Source: Armatimonadota bacterium (GTDB lineage Bacteria; Armatimonadota; Fimbriimonadia; Fimbriimonadales; Fimbriimonadaceae). Taken from it: a DNA stretch of 35,153 nt. The position numbers and the translations under genes were made by a program. A model generated the notes under the pieces. That model made no database searches. It was not told the DNA's origin and worked only from the letters and a program-made list of their open reading frames with translations. Where the stretch lies: contig JANYCU010000028.1 in NCBI GenBank assembly GCA_025360125.1, forward strand, positions 1 through 35,153. Reading direction: 5' to 3'. Shown in pieces: positions 7,284 to 15,573 of the stretch. Each line of letters opens with the position of its first letter. The first letter of the stretch is position 1.

Positions 7284-8769
7284 CCGTGCTTTCCTTACTG
7301 AATTGCACTTTTGCTTCGGCCAAGGTCTTCAACATTTCTCCGAAGTCAATCCTTGCTTCTGATAATGATTCTTGATCGCCCTTTGCAATAAAGTGTTTCA
7401 GTTCTGTTATTGTTTGGATGAGCAAGTTTAGTGCCAAAAGTCGGGTGCCGTGAGATTTCTCAAATTTGGGATTCGGCGCATTTTCTCCGAGAAGGGCGAG
7501 ACAAGCCTTCGCCATTCGTTCTTGGGCATCGACTCCATCTGTGACTTCTTCCGATGTTCGCTTAAGGTTTGCCTTAGTAAAGAGGGCCCGGAGGTCAGGG
7601 CCTTCGTTGTCCCATGCGGCTTCAAGGATTGAAGCTACTTTTTGATACTGGTTAGAAAGAATTTTCGGATCATCCTTTTGGGCTCGATCAAGGTCTAGTT
7701 TGACGCCTTCCTCGGAACCAAGCAGGGCTCTGCAGACAGCTCGAAGCATGTAAGCGTCGGCGGTTGGCTTGGCTTTGATCGAGTTTTCAAGGTGCTTGAG
7801 CGCTTGGTCGGGCAAGGCGGTTCGCAATTGGATTTCGGCCAGGATGACTTGAATCGCTGGGTTGTTGGGGTCGGAAGTGATGGCTTCTTTGACGATTTCG
7901 TTCGCTTCGGCAATTCGGTTTGCGTTGACCAAAATTCGCGCAGCATTGGTGATCATGGCGGGGTCGCCAAGCGCTTCGGCAGACGCGATAGTCACGGCGA
8001 CGGCGGCATCGACTTGGTTGTGGCTTTGAAGGAAATCGATGAGGGCCTTTCGTCGAGCAGGATCGCTTGGTGCGGCATCAACGGAGTCTCTGAGGAGCAT
8101 TTCGGCTGACACAAATTTGCCGTCTGAGATATACAGCTTAACTTTGGTCTGAATCGCGTTCCAATCGTTGAGAATTGGATCGTCATCATTTGTTTCGGGA
8201 ATGATCGGCGATTGGCCCTTACCGATGGGCGACTCTCCGCCTTTCGGATACTTGGCCATACCCTTTAGTGGACCGAGTTGAAGTTTTGAGCTGAGCGAAC
8301 TCATGACAGACCGGATTGTTTCGTCGGCAGTCTTGTCATTTGAAATCGAAACAGTCTGGCTATCTGTTTCGTCCCAAACCTTTTTGCCATTCTTGTAAAG
8401 AATTACGTGGCAATTGAGAGCCTTTTCGGTTCGATTGTCAATTTTGAGATTTGTGTTTTGGCCTTCGATCCAAAGGGCGTAAGGTGCATTGAGAACCTTT
8501 GCCGCATCAAGAACATCTTCGAGCGTGTAAAACCGCTCTGGCTTCTTAAATTTGTTCGCTAGATAAGCTTCCCGGAGGATTGGATCCTCGATCGCATAGG
8601 TTACGCAATGCAGTTGTCCGACGCTATCCAGTTCATTGGCAATTGGGTTAACCAAGTCGATGATAGCGGAGCCATTCACAGCCGCGGGCTGCCCGACCAC
8701 ACAGAGTGGAGCTTGAGCTTGGGCAAAGAATGCCCCGCCAAGAATGGCCAAACAAAATAGAATTCGCAT
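7249..8769 (-). CDS. Exported TPR-repeat protein
   Basis: 506 residues with a clear signal peptide (MRILFCLAILGGAFFAQAQA). The N-terminal part (to about 175) has an alpha/beta feel, with ALWIEGQ and HVILYKNGKKVWDE segments like the substrate-binding fold of CsgG/TolB-type periplasmic proteins. From about residue 195 on, paired helices of TPR type are seen, for example AAPSDPARRKALIDFLQSHN and SDPNNPAIQVILAEIQL. The ATG overlaps the stop codon of the upstream zinc-ribbon gene by 1 bp (translational coupling), and its end overlaps the PilZ gene. It probably works in the periplasm as a scaffold with the products of these two genes. No enzyme motif was seen. Confidence 0.88.
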   Translation of the reverse strand: MRILFCLAILGGAFFAQAQAPLCVVGQPAAVNGSAIIDLVNPIANELDSVGQLHCVTYAIEDPILREAYLANKFKKPERFYTLEDVLDAAKVLNAPYALWIEGQNTNLKIDNRTEKALNCHVILYKNGKKVWDETDSQTVSISNDKTADETIRSVMSSLSSKLQLGPLKGMAKYPKGGESPIGKGQSPIIPETNDDDPILNDWNAIQTKVKLYISDGKFVSAEMLLRDSVDAAPSDPARRKALIDFLQSHNQVDAAVAVTIASAEALGDPAMITNAARILVNANRIAEANEIVKEAITSDPNNPAIQVILAEIQLRTALPDQALKHLENSIKAKPTADAYMLRAVCRALLGSEEGVKLDLDRAQKDDPKILSNQYQKVASILEAAWDNEGPDLRALFTKANLKRTSEEVTDGVDAQERMAKACLALLGENAPNPKFEKSHGTRLLALNLLIQTITELKHFIAKGDQESLSEARIDFGEMLKTLAEAKVQFSKESTDARNSNSLSQF

Positions 8770-9887
8770 TAGTTTTTGAGGTTTTTGAGAGCTTGACGGC
8801 TACTGTTAATGCCTGCATTCGCGGCATCTTTATCGCCTTTGCCACCGTCGATGTCCTTTTGGTAAGCGTCGATTGCTTTTTGGAATGCTTCGCGCGCTTG
8901 GGCAGCCTTGCCGCTTCGTTGATAGGCTAGGCCTTGTCGCTGAAACATTTTGCCTTGGCTACTGCTGTTGGCTGGCTCGATGCCGTTATTATTATTGGCA
9001 GGTTCCGCTTTTGGTTTGGCATAAGTCACCTCGATCGTGCCACCGCTTGGAGTTGCAGGAGGGTCATCTGGTGGGGTTTGATTCGGTTTATTCGGATTAT
9101 CCGTCGGGGTTGGCGGCTCAGTTTTCCGTTTAGTATTTGGCAAGTTGCCATTACCCGGGCCAGGATTATCTATTCCTCCGGGTTCTATCGTGCCTAATCC
9201 ACCACTCATTCGGTCATGATTCGTTGTGGGTCGCACCTTGGTGTCCGATGGTCCTTTTTCATCAATAAGCGCTGGAACTTGGCCAGGGTCTTGATTTTTT
9301 CCGGTTGGGTTCCCAGTAGCGGTGCCCGTATTCGGGTTTTGCTGAGTTCCTAAATTTGGGTTCAAATTTTGCTGAATTGGAGTATTGGTGCCAGCGGCGG
9401 ACTTGGTTTCTTTGCTCGATTGGCTGATGCCGTAAACGACTCCGCTGACGGCGATAATCAAGAATGAAACTCCGACGGCCATCATGGCGGCACCCTTGCG
9501 GTCCATTTTCGGTTCGCCTGCCTGGCGCATGGCAAACGCGTTTCGAAGTTGGTTGAGCTTAATCTTGTCCATTGCGGAATCAGGATTAAGCGCGACGACG
9601 GTTTCGTATGCGTCGAGGGCTTCGGCGTATGCGCCTTTTCGCTCAAGAACAAGTCCCTTGAGGGCATAGGCTTCGGCGTAGCTTGGGTTGGTTAGAATTG
9701 CGTGATCGGCAATTGCGAACGCCTCATCCAGGTGTCCGTTTTGATAGCTGTCCATTCCTTTGGTGACAATTTCCTTGAGCTTCTCCTGCTCTTCTTCGAT
9801 CATCGTGACAGGCAACACGGCTCCGCACTTCTTGCAGAACGCGCTATCAAGCGTGTTATTCATCACGCATTTTGGACATGAAACCAT
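8769..9887 (-). CDS. Zinc-ribbon / TPR single-pass membrane protein
   Basis: 372 residues. A zinc ribbon starts the protein (Cys4-x2-Cys7 and Cys18-x2-Cys21). TPR units follow at about 38-120, including NPSYAEAYALKGLVLERKGA. A membrane helix covers about 132-152. A long low-complexity Pro/Asn/Gly/Thr region (about 155-290) would cross the cell wall space. A final TPR-like pair ends the protein (QRQGLAYQRSGKAAQAREAF). The zinc ribbon and first TPR would be cytoplasmic and the C-terminal TPR periplasmic, so it may join the two compartments. It is first in the run with the exported TPR protein and the PilZ protein. A GGGGA lies about 14 bp before the ATG. The function is unknown. Confidence 0.87.
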   Translation of the reverse strand: MVSCPKCVMNNTLDSAFCKKCGAVLPVTMIEEEQEKLKEIVTKGMDSYQNGHLDEAFAIADHAILTNPSYAEAYALKGLVLERKGAYAEALDAYETVVALNPDSAMDKIKLNQLRNAFAMRQAGEPKMDRKGAAMMAVGVSFLIIAVSGVVYGISQSSKETKSAAGTNTPIQQNLNPNLGTQQNPNTGTATGNPTGKNQDPGQVPALIDEKGPSDTKVRPTTNHDRMSGGLGTIEPGGIDNPGPGNGNLPNTKRKTEPPTPTDNPNKPNQTPPDDPPATPSGGTIEVTYAKPKAEPANNNNGIEPANSSSQGKMFQRQGLAYQRSGKAAQAREAFQKAIDAYQKDIDGGKGDKDAANAGINSSRQALKNLKN

Positions 9888-10012
9888 AAGTCTTTTTTGT
9901 TCCCCTATTTCGTGGGTTCCTCTTACGACGCTTTCCGGGAATGGAAAGCTGGAACTCCTGGATACAGTTTACAGCAAGTTTTGGTGTTTTGTACCTGGTA
10001 ATGCTGGAGGAG

Positions 10013-10112
10013 AGTGCATAGTGCGAAGTGCGAAGTGCGAGTGCGAGGGCCAGTGCGGGTGCGGGTGCGGGTGCAAGGGCGAGGGCGAGGGCGAGGGCGA
10101 GAGGCGAGAGGC
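10013..10112. repeat. Degenerate hexanucleotide tandem array
   Basis: About 16 units in three blocks: heptamers AGTGCGA, then GTGCGG hexamers (3 in a row), then GGGCGA hexamers (4 in a row), ending in two GAGGCGA-type units. It fills most of the 257-bp gap between the zinc-ribbon gene and the MFS gene. No gene is credible across it, because every frame yields dipeptide repeats such as Gly-Glu or Pro-Arg. The rest of the gap shows nothing recognisable. Confidence 0.85.
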
Positions 10113-10144
10113 ACTCATGATCTACCTTGGGAACTTAGTTGTCT

Positions 10145-11368
10145 TTAGCCAGGTTCTTGGATTGGCTTTGAGTGGCAGGCGCAGATGGCGGGGAGGGCGA
10201 CGGCGACCACCAGGCACACAACTGCAGCAAAGACGTAAGGACCGGGATTCCAGAGGTCGAAGAGGAAGCCGCCAAGGATTGGGCCGATGATGAAGCCGAC
10301 GGTTCGGGCGGCCTGCATGACTCCAAAGAGTTCTCCTTGGACGTTTTCGGGCACAGTGTTACTAGCGAGTGCGCTCAGCGTTGGACCGACGACACCAGAT
10401 CCGAAGCTAAACATGGTTGACGCGAGTAGGAGCCAAACCATTCCGTGAGCGAATCCCGTCAGGACTCCGGCTAAGGGGTTAATTCCAAGTCCGATGCCCT
10501 GGACGATGTATCCCAGACGGAGAATGGTTGTGTCGCAAAGCTTCTTGCTGAGCCACGTTAGGACTACTACCGAAACGAATATTCCGAGGAGGGCTTCGTA
10601 GCTGAAAATGATGCCGAACTCTCGTTGACCGAATCCGAGCATTGCATGGATCAGTCGACCAAAAGTTCCTTCGAGGGTGGCCAGCGCAAACGATGCGGTG
10701 ACGGCGATCCAAAAGAACGGCAGCAGTGATGGATAGCTTTTGAAAAGGGTCAGATCGAAGAGGGGATACTTCGGTGAAACCCCTTCGCTTCCGTCGGGCA
10801 TGGATTCGCCTTTATCCTTTGGAACCAAGAGCAGCACCACGGCTCCACCCGCAAACGAAATGATTGCTCCCACAACACCGATCATTTGCGAGCCGTATTG
10901 ATGGGCGAGAAAACCGCCAACGGCGGGGCCGAAGATCATTCCTGCCGACAACGTTGCGCTGACCCACGCCAGTACTCGCTTGCGGTCTTCGCCCGCGACG
11001 ACTGCAGCCATCGCTTGAGCTACGGAGACGTTGGCGCCGCCAAAGCCAGCCATGATTCGGCTGCAAAACAGGAGAGCGATTGAACCTGCGAAGCCATAGA
11101 TGAGCATGGCGATGGCAGAAAGCCATTGGCAGGCCACGAAGACTCTCTTGCGCCCGGTATTGTCAGCAAGGCGTCCCCATCGGGGCGACGCGAAGAGTTG
11201 GACGAGGAACGTCGATTGAAGAAGGGCTCCGATTATTGGGCCTTTGAACGCGAACCCAAAGAGCATGGTTTCGGCCCGCAACTGGATGTCGGGGATGAGC
11301 ATCGTGAACCCGACCATATCGAGGAAAACCGCGATGAGCAGCGCAAATTCGGTCGAGCGCTTATGCAC
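10145..11368 (-). CDS. MFS transporter (TetA-like drug:proton antiporter type)
   Basis: 407 residues with about 12 hydrophobic segments. The MFS motif A in the loop after helix 2 reads GRLADNTGRKRVFV. Helix 4-5 carries MAGFGGANVSVAQAMAA followed by GMIFGPAVGGFL, the motif C pattern of drug:H+ antiporters. These proteins export small molecules across the inner membrane. The substrate cannot be told. The start is a GTG at 11368 (MHKRSTEFALLIAVF), since no ATG precedes the first helix, and no good ribosome-binding site is seen. The preceding gene on the same strand (S15 hydrolase) ends 54 bp upstream, so co-transcription is possible. No regulator adjoins it. Confidence 0.92.
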   Translation of the reverse strand: MHKRSTEFALLIAVFLDMVGFTMLIPDIQLRAETMLFGFAFKGPIIGALLQSTFLVQLFASPRWGRLADNTGRKRVFVACQWLSAIAMLIYGFAGSIALLFCSRIMAGFGGANVSVAQAMAAVVAGEDRKRVLAWVSATLSAGMIFGPAVGGFLAHQYGSQMIGVVGAIISFAGGAVVLLLVPKDKGESMPDGSEGVSPKYPLFDLTLFKSYPSLLPFFWIAVTASFALATLEGTFGRLIHAMLGFGQREFGIIFSYEALLGIFVSVVVLTWLSKKLCDTTILRLGYIVQGIGLGINPLAGVLTGFAHGMVWLLLASTMFSFGSGVVGPTLSALASNTVPENVQGELFGVMQAARTVGFIIGPILGGFLFDLWNPGPYVFAAVVCLVVAVALPAICACHSKPIQEPG

Positions 11369-11422
11369 TGAACTATTGAACCCGATTTTAGCCGTCAGCC
11401 ATCAGCCATCATCAATTGCTAT

Positions 11423-13765
11423 CTAATTTGGTAGCACTCGATACTTGATTGTTGCTGGGTTGTTCCGGGTTGAGAAGATGGTGTTGTGCTGGACGACCAT
11501 TTTCGTTCCGGTCAGAATTGGCTCAGTGGTTCCCAGATTCCGTGCGTTACCGGGGAAGGTGCTTTGCAGAATAAAGAGGCTGAGGCGATGGCCCTTTTTG
11601 AACATATTCGCTCCGTCCCAGAGGAGTAGCTTAGCGCGATATTTTTTGCCCGGGGTCAGGAACCGTTGCTTATCGAGACCCTGGATATAGGAAGCGCGGA
11701 GCTTGCCAGTTTTGAAGATTGCCACGTGGCCCTTACCTGGATCCTGATCGGTTCCAACCGCGAAGAAATCAGTGTCCCTTGCTGAGCACTTAAAGTCAAA
11801 TTCAACCGTTACCGGTCCAGTGATGACTTGGTCCTTTTTGAACGGTTCTGATCGCAAAACGATATAGTTTTTTGGCAGCGACTTATCGTCGGCATACATG
11901 TTCTGACCTTGATCGCCGATGCCCATCGAATCTAGTCCGATTTTTTCGGTGCTTGGATCATAGTCTGACTTTGTCGACGTGCTCTTGGTCATTTCTTTGA
12001 CGAGCTTAGCAACAGACTTGGCACCGTTGTTTTCGGAACCAAATTGGAAGTAGCGGGTTTCCGGTTTGGACTCAACGGGTGGCCAATCGGCGGACGTATG
12101 CCACTTGTTTTCGCCCATGACAAAGTAACGTACTTTTGGCACTTTCTCGACCGAGACGGACTTGCCTTTCAGCCAAGTATCGAACCAACGAAGGTATTCC
12201 GAATCGAGTTCGAGGACGGCATCTTTTCCAAAATCAAGGTTTCCGACTTTGGTCGTAGTATTAAAGAAGTGAGTCCACGGGCCGTAAATGAGCCACTGCT
12301 TATTGTTTCCGCCGCCGCGAACAAATTGCCAGTTGCGCTGGGTGCCGATTTCGTCGCCATCGAACCAACCGCTGAGGTGAAACGCAGGAATCTTCACGGT
12401 TTTCATGAGGGCATCAAAGTCCCATCCTGGCCAAAGTGTTGAATTGTCTCGCTTGAGCCAATTGGTGAAAATCTTGCTGTTGAATCCGAGAAGCTTGTCG
12501 TCAACTTTGTCTATGGGCAAGGTGGTCAGCCCCTTCATGTTGGTGATTTCGTTGAGAGCGGTGAGCATGTTTTGCCCTTTTGGATTGTCAACAATTCGTA
12601 GCCACCAAAGGTCGGATAGTAAGGTGAGAACTCCGTTTTCGTACGGGATATTCCACATGGCACTCGATGGAGGCGAGACTTGGGGGACGATGCATTTCAG
12701 GGCGGGATGATGTTCAACTGCGGCGGCCCATTGGACAAATCCGCCGTAACTGGCGCCAATCATTCCGACGCTGCCGCTACACCAAGGTTGTTTACTAATC
12801 CAGTCGATGGTGTCGTAACCATCTTTTCGCTCGGTGACCATTGGGTCGAATGAGCCTTTGCTATCTCCAGTTCCCCGAACGTCTTGAACAATGAAGACGT
12901 AGCCTCGGCGTGCATAGGCATCGCCTTCTTCGGCGGTGAGCAGTCGGCCGTACGGAGTCCGTTCAAGGATCACGGGATACTTACCCTCGTCAGTGGGACG
13001 GATCATCGTGGCTTTTGTCATCACTCCGTCGCGGAGAGGAATATCAATTTGCAAAACCTTGGTTTTGTAGGTTGGCTGGCTTAATTCTTTGAATTTGGCG
13101 AGGGGATCTTCGAATGCAGATTCGTACCCGCGGCGAACCATCCTTAGCTTTTGGGATGGAACATCGAAGCCGACCAACGAGCCATCCTGATTGAAAACTG
13201 CTTTGAATCCAACTGTCTTGAGGTTGATATCCGCCGTGCGGACGGAGACGGTGTTGCCGTTGACTTGAATATTCTTGGCACCAGTTGGCTTCGTTCCAAA
13301 ATTTAGCAGCGTTGAGCCGTCAACGAGATACGTCAAAATGTCTTGCTTCGTATTGTCGCTCCATTTGATTGATTCGCTCAAGGAGCTCAACGTTTGAGGA
13401 TGGAATGTAGAGAACATTGGAAATGCTGGAGCAGTAGCATCTTCTTCGGCAGTGCCTCCTTCGGTCCTCGTCACGAGGGTTTTGCCATCTTTGAGTTCAA
13501 CTTTTAGATATCGAAGAGTCTTTGGACCTTGCTTCATCGTTTCGACAATCAAGAGAGCCGTCGGCCGCCCTTTGTCGGCAGTGACGGATAAGTGGGAGTC
13601 AATATCGAAACCCTGCAATTTGACGGTCGAGACGGAGTCAAATGACTTATCGGCTTTGGCAGAATAGTGATTGGTTCCAGCCAATACCCCGGAGAAATAG
13701 ATGTCGGAATCGATTTCTGGGGTTTGATGTAATGCAAACAAAACGGCGACTGGTGCAAAGAACAT
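11423..13765 (-). CDS. Exported CocE/NonD-family (peptidase S15-type) hydrolase
   Basis: 780 residues. An N-terminal hydrophobic stretch (MFFAPVAVLFALHQ) suggests export, although it is short. A region of about 220 residues with no recognised domain comes next. The alpha/beta-hydrolase domain then begins near KVLQIDIPLRDGVMTKATMI. The nucleophile elbow is GASYGG (Ser339), with LSGWFDGDE giving the Asp and YGPWTH the His. A C-terminal jelly-roll domain (X-Pro dipeptidyl-peptidase C-terminal type) includes KKYRAKLLLWDGANMFKKGH. Members hydrolyse peptides after proline, esters, or acyl groups such as in cocaine and cephalosporins, so the substrate is open. A TAAAAT element lies 8 bp before the ATG. 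Confidence 0.93.
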   Translation of the reverse strand: MFFAPVAVLFALHQTPEIDSDIYFSGVLAGTNHYSAKADKSFDSVSTVKLQGFDIDSHLSVTADKGRPTALLIVETMKQGPKTLRYLKVELKDGKTLVTRTEGGTAEEDATAPAFPMFSTFHPQTLSSLSESIKWSDNTKQDILTYLVDGSTLLNFGTKPTGAKNIQVNGNTVSVRTADINLKTVGFKAVFNQDGSLVGFDVPSQKLRMVRRGYESAFEDPLAKFKELSQPTYKTKVLQIDIPLRDGVMTKATMIRPTDEGKYPVILERTPYGRLLTAEEGDAYARRGYVFIVQDVRGTGDSKGSFDPMVTERKDGYDTIDWISKQPWCSGSVGMIGASYGGFVQWAAAVEHHPALKCIVPQVSPPSSAMWNIPYENGVLTLLSDLWWLRIVDNPKGQNMLTALNEITNMKGLTTLPIDKVDDKLLGFNSKIFTNWLKRDNSTLWPGWDFDALMKTVKIPAFHLSGWFDGDEIGTQRNWQFVRGGGNNKQWLIYGPWTHFFNTTTKVGNLDFGKDAVLELDSEYLRWFDTWLKGKSVSVEKVPKVRYFVMGENKWHTSADWPPVESKPETRYFQFGSENNGAKSVAKLVKEMTKSTSTKSDYDPSTEKIGLDSMGIGDQGQNMYADDKSLPKNYIVLRSEPFKKDQVITGPVTVEFDFKCSARDTDFFAVGTDQDPGKGHVAIFKTGKLRASYIQGLDKQRFLTPGKKYRAKLLLWDGANMFKKGHRLSLFILQSTFPGNARNLGTTEPILTGTKMVVQHNTIFSTRNNPATIKYRVLPN

Positions 13766-13773
13766 TTCACGCT

Positions 13774-13779
13774 ATTTTA
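13774..13779 (-). promoter_or_regulatory. -10 promoter element of the S15 hydrolase gene (near-leaderless)
   Basis: TAAAAT on the minus strand with 8 bp to the ATG at 13765 and no Shine-Dalgarno motif in between. No -35 box is evident. Confidence 0.45.
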
Positions 13780-13820
13780 CGTGGAATCGGTTGATTTGGA
13801 TTCAGAATTCCGAAGAATCT

Positions 13821-14720
13821 CTATCGCTTTTGCGTTGCTTCGGCTAGTGCCATTTTGAGTGATGCGTCTTCGCCAAACAGGTTTAGGCCTTCTTCTGCGA
13901 CCTTTCGCAATTCATCGTATTGGCGAAGTTCACGATAGCAAATGCACAGTTTGCGATAGTTGTCTTTCAGCGAATTTGCTTCTCGGTCAGACAGGGTTTT
14001 CAAATTATTAAGTCCTATTTCTTTGGCTCGGAGCAAGTAGGGCAAAGCGCTTTCAAATTTATGTGCTGGCTGAATTTGGTTCGAATTGTCTTTCATCCAG
14101 CAATAAGCTATTTCCTCGAGGATATCGATGCTTTCTGGGTTTTGGTCAAGTCCACGCTTAAGGAAATCAACTGCGAGCGCAGAGCTCTCCTTTTTGTTTT
14201 CCCATAGAATGATTTGACCTGCGCTGGTCCAGGCTTCGATAAATTGAGGATCAACCCAGGTCATGAGTCGAAAGAGCGGAAGGGTTTGGGTTGGTGACTG
14301 GTGGTGGTGTTCAGCCATGTCTTTGTAGCTTGCTACTCGTCGTTCGACGTCGCCAAAGATGCCGCGGAAGTCTTCTTTTTCGCTTGGAATAACAGTGACA
14401 ATCGCCGCGTCACCGTCGAGTTTCTCCGCTTCATCTTTTGCTTCGCTAGCGCCAGTTCGTCCGTGCAACTCTTCATTGTGGGTGAGGGGACGCATTTCGA
14501 CTCCTCCATGGACATAGAGGTCGGCACGGAGATAGAGGAGCGCAGAGAAACTGGTTCGGAATTGGCCTAAAAGTGATGCAGCGGCATGGGTATCTTGGGC
14601 TTGAAGTCCTACAATCCTAGTGGGAGGATTGACGATCGAGGCGAACTTGTTGGCTTGGGTGCCCAAAGTCACCGCCCCTACCATTGTTCCGACAACAATC
14701 CAATGTTTCATAATGGACAT
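13821..14720 (-). CDS. TPR-like protein with N-terminal membrane segment
   Basis: 299 residues from the ATG at 14720. A second ATG at 14711 (MKHWIVVGTMVGAVTLG) is equally likely. A hydrophobic N-terminus (about 4-22) would act as a membrane anchor or signal. The rest is helical, with TPR-like pairs such as DPQFIEAWTSAGQIILWEN and SALPYLLRAKEIGLNN. A HHHQSP stretch lies mid-protein. It follows the ABC ATPase and permease genes on the same strand with only a 76-bp gap, which holds a short relic of its own start. It may therefore be an accessory of that transporter (inference). No enzyme motif is seen. Confidence 0.8.
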   Translation of the reverse strand: MSIMKHWIVVGTMVGAVTLGTQANKFASIVNPPTRIVGLQAQDTHAAASLLGQFRTSFSALLYLRADLYVHGGVEMRPLTHNEELHGRTGASEAKDEAEKLDGDAAIVTVIPSEKEDFRGIFGDVERRVASYKDMAEHHHQSPTQTLPLFRLMTWVDPQFIEAWTSAGQIILWENKKESSALAVDFLKRGLDQNPESIDILEEIAYCWMKDNSNQIQPAHKFESALPYLLRAKEIGLNNLKTLSDREANSLKDNYRKLCICYRELRQYDELRKVAEEGLNLFGEDASLKMALAEATQKR

Positions 14721-14795
14721 TTAGCTTTTGAGGGCAAGATGCCCAGGAACTCCGTTCCTCCCCTCCAAAGTTCCCGCTACAATCCTCTGTTTCAT
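14721..14795 (-). other. 24-codon relic resembling the start of the downstream TPR gene
   Basis: Begins 1 bp after the permease stop codon with an ATG and reads MKQRIVAGTLEGR. The downstream gene at 14711 reads MKHWIVVGTMVGA. The first 26 bases of the two match at about 19 positions. It looks like a partial duplication of the gene start that has lost its continuation. Confidence 0.35.
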
Positions 14796-14796
14796 C

Positions 14797-15573
14797 TTAG
14801 ACGGCCTGTTTTCGGAATTTTAGCCATCCCGCCCCCAGCATAGCGAAGGAGTAGATCATTCCGTAAGCGACGAGGAATCCGATGACCCACATGGGCACGG
14901 GAGCCCAGTTGGGATAAACCGCACGCCCACCGATATCGAACAGTTGAACTTGCGGGAGCGCGCCGTTGATGGTTGCATAGACAAATTTGCCGAATGGTCC
15001 GACGCTGGTCGCGCTCATTGTGAGTCCGCGCGTCATCATTGGTGTACCAAAGGCGAGAATGAAGGCCAGAGTTGCCGACGCATTGGGGGTCAGGTAGATG
15101 CTAAGCGTCATTGACAATGCGCAGATAACGACCAATCCAATCATCTTGGCAAAGACATATTGGAGCATGATGACGTTGAATTGAACGTGGAAAACAGTTA
15201 GCGCGATGGCGGTGAGACCACAAAGGATGAGGAAAGAAATCCAGGTTACAACCACCGCTCCCATAAGCTTGCCGATGAGCAAATCGAACCTTGTGATCGG
15301 TCTAGCCAATAGTGGATAGAGCGTCCGATTCTTGATTTCATCGGGAATGAGTCGGCAGGAAGTTAATACCGCGATGATAGTTGAGAATAGGCCGAGGACG
15401 GTTACGGCGAGGTCCTTGGCAAAGATTTCGAGTCCATCAAAGCCGAAGAAGCCGAGGGTTCCGGCGCAGAGGATAATGAGGAATCCAAGGATCGCGACGA
15501 CCCACAGGTCCTTTCGTCTGAGTGATTCCAGCAGAACAGATCGGGCGAGAGGTTTATAAGCGGTGAATTTCAC
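14797..15573 (-). CDS. ABC-2 type transporter permease (NosY-like)
   Basis: 258 residues with about six membrane helices. The first is VVAILGFLIILCAGTLGFFG, followed by LAVTVLGLFSTIIAVLTSC and others to the final IGFLVAYGMIYSFAMLGAGW. Between helices 2 and 3 it has RLIPDEIKNRTLYPLLARPI, the typical ABC-2 coupling-loop signature. The GTG start at 15573 overlaps the end of the ATPase gene by 4 bp, so the two are translationally coupled. It forms the membrane part of an exporter with that ATPase. The substrate is unknown. NosY-type permeases have been linked to copper-enzyme maturation and to gliding, but no nos genes are here. Confidence 0.92.
   Translation of the reverse strand: MKFTAYKPLARSVLLESLRRKDLWVVAILGFLIILCAGTLGFFGFDGLEIFAKDLAVTVLGLFSTIIAVLTSCRLIPDEIKNRTLYPLLARPITRFDLLIGKLMGAVVVTWISFLILCGLTAIALTVFHVQFNVIMLQYVFAKMIGLVVICALSMTLSIYLTPNASATLAFILAFGTPMMTRGLTMSATSVGPFGKFVYATINGALPQVQLFDIGGRAVYPNWAPVPMWVIGFLVAYGMIYSFAMLGAGWLKFRKQAV

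Noticed and set aside
10013-10112. The tandem array as a CRISPR
   Set aside because: Units are only 6-7 bp, with no spacers and no cas genes nearby.
9760-10290. A 176-codon plus-strand frame through the hexamer array
   Set aside because: It owes its length to the repeat, which gives Gly-Glu dipeptides, and it overlaps the ends of two well-supported genes on the other strand.
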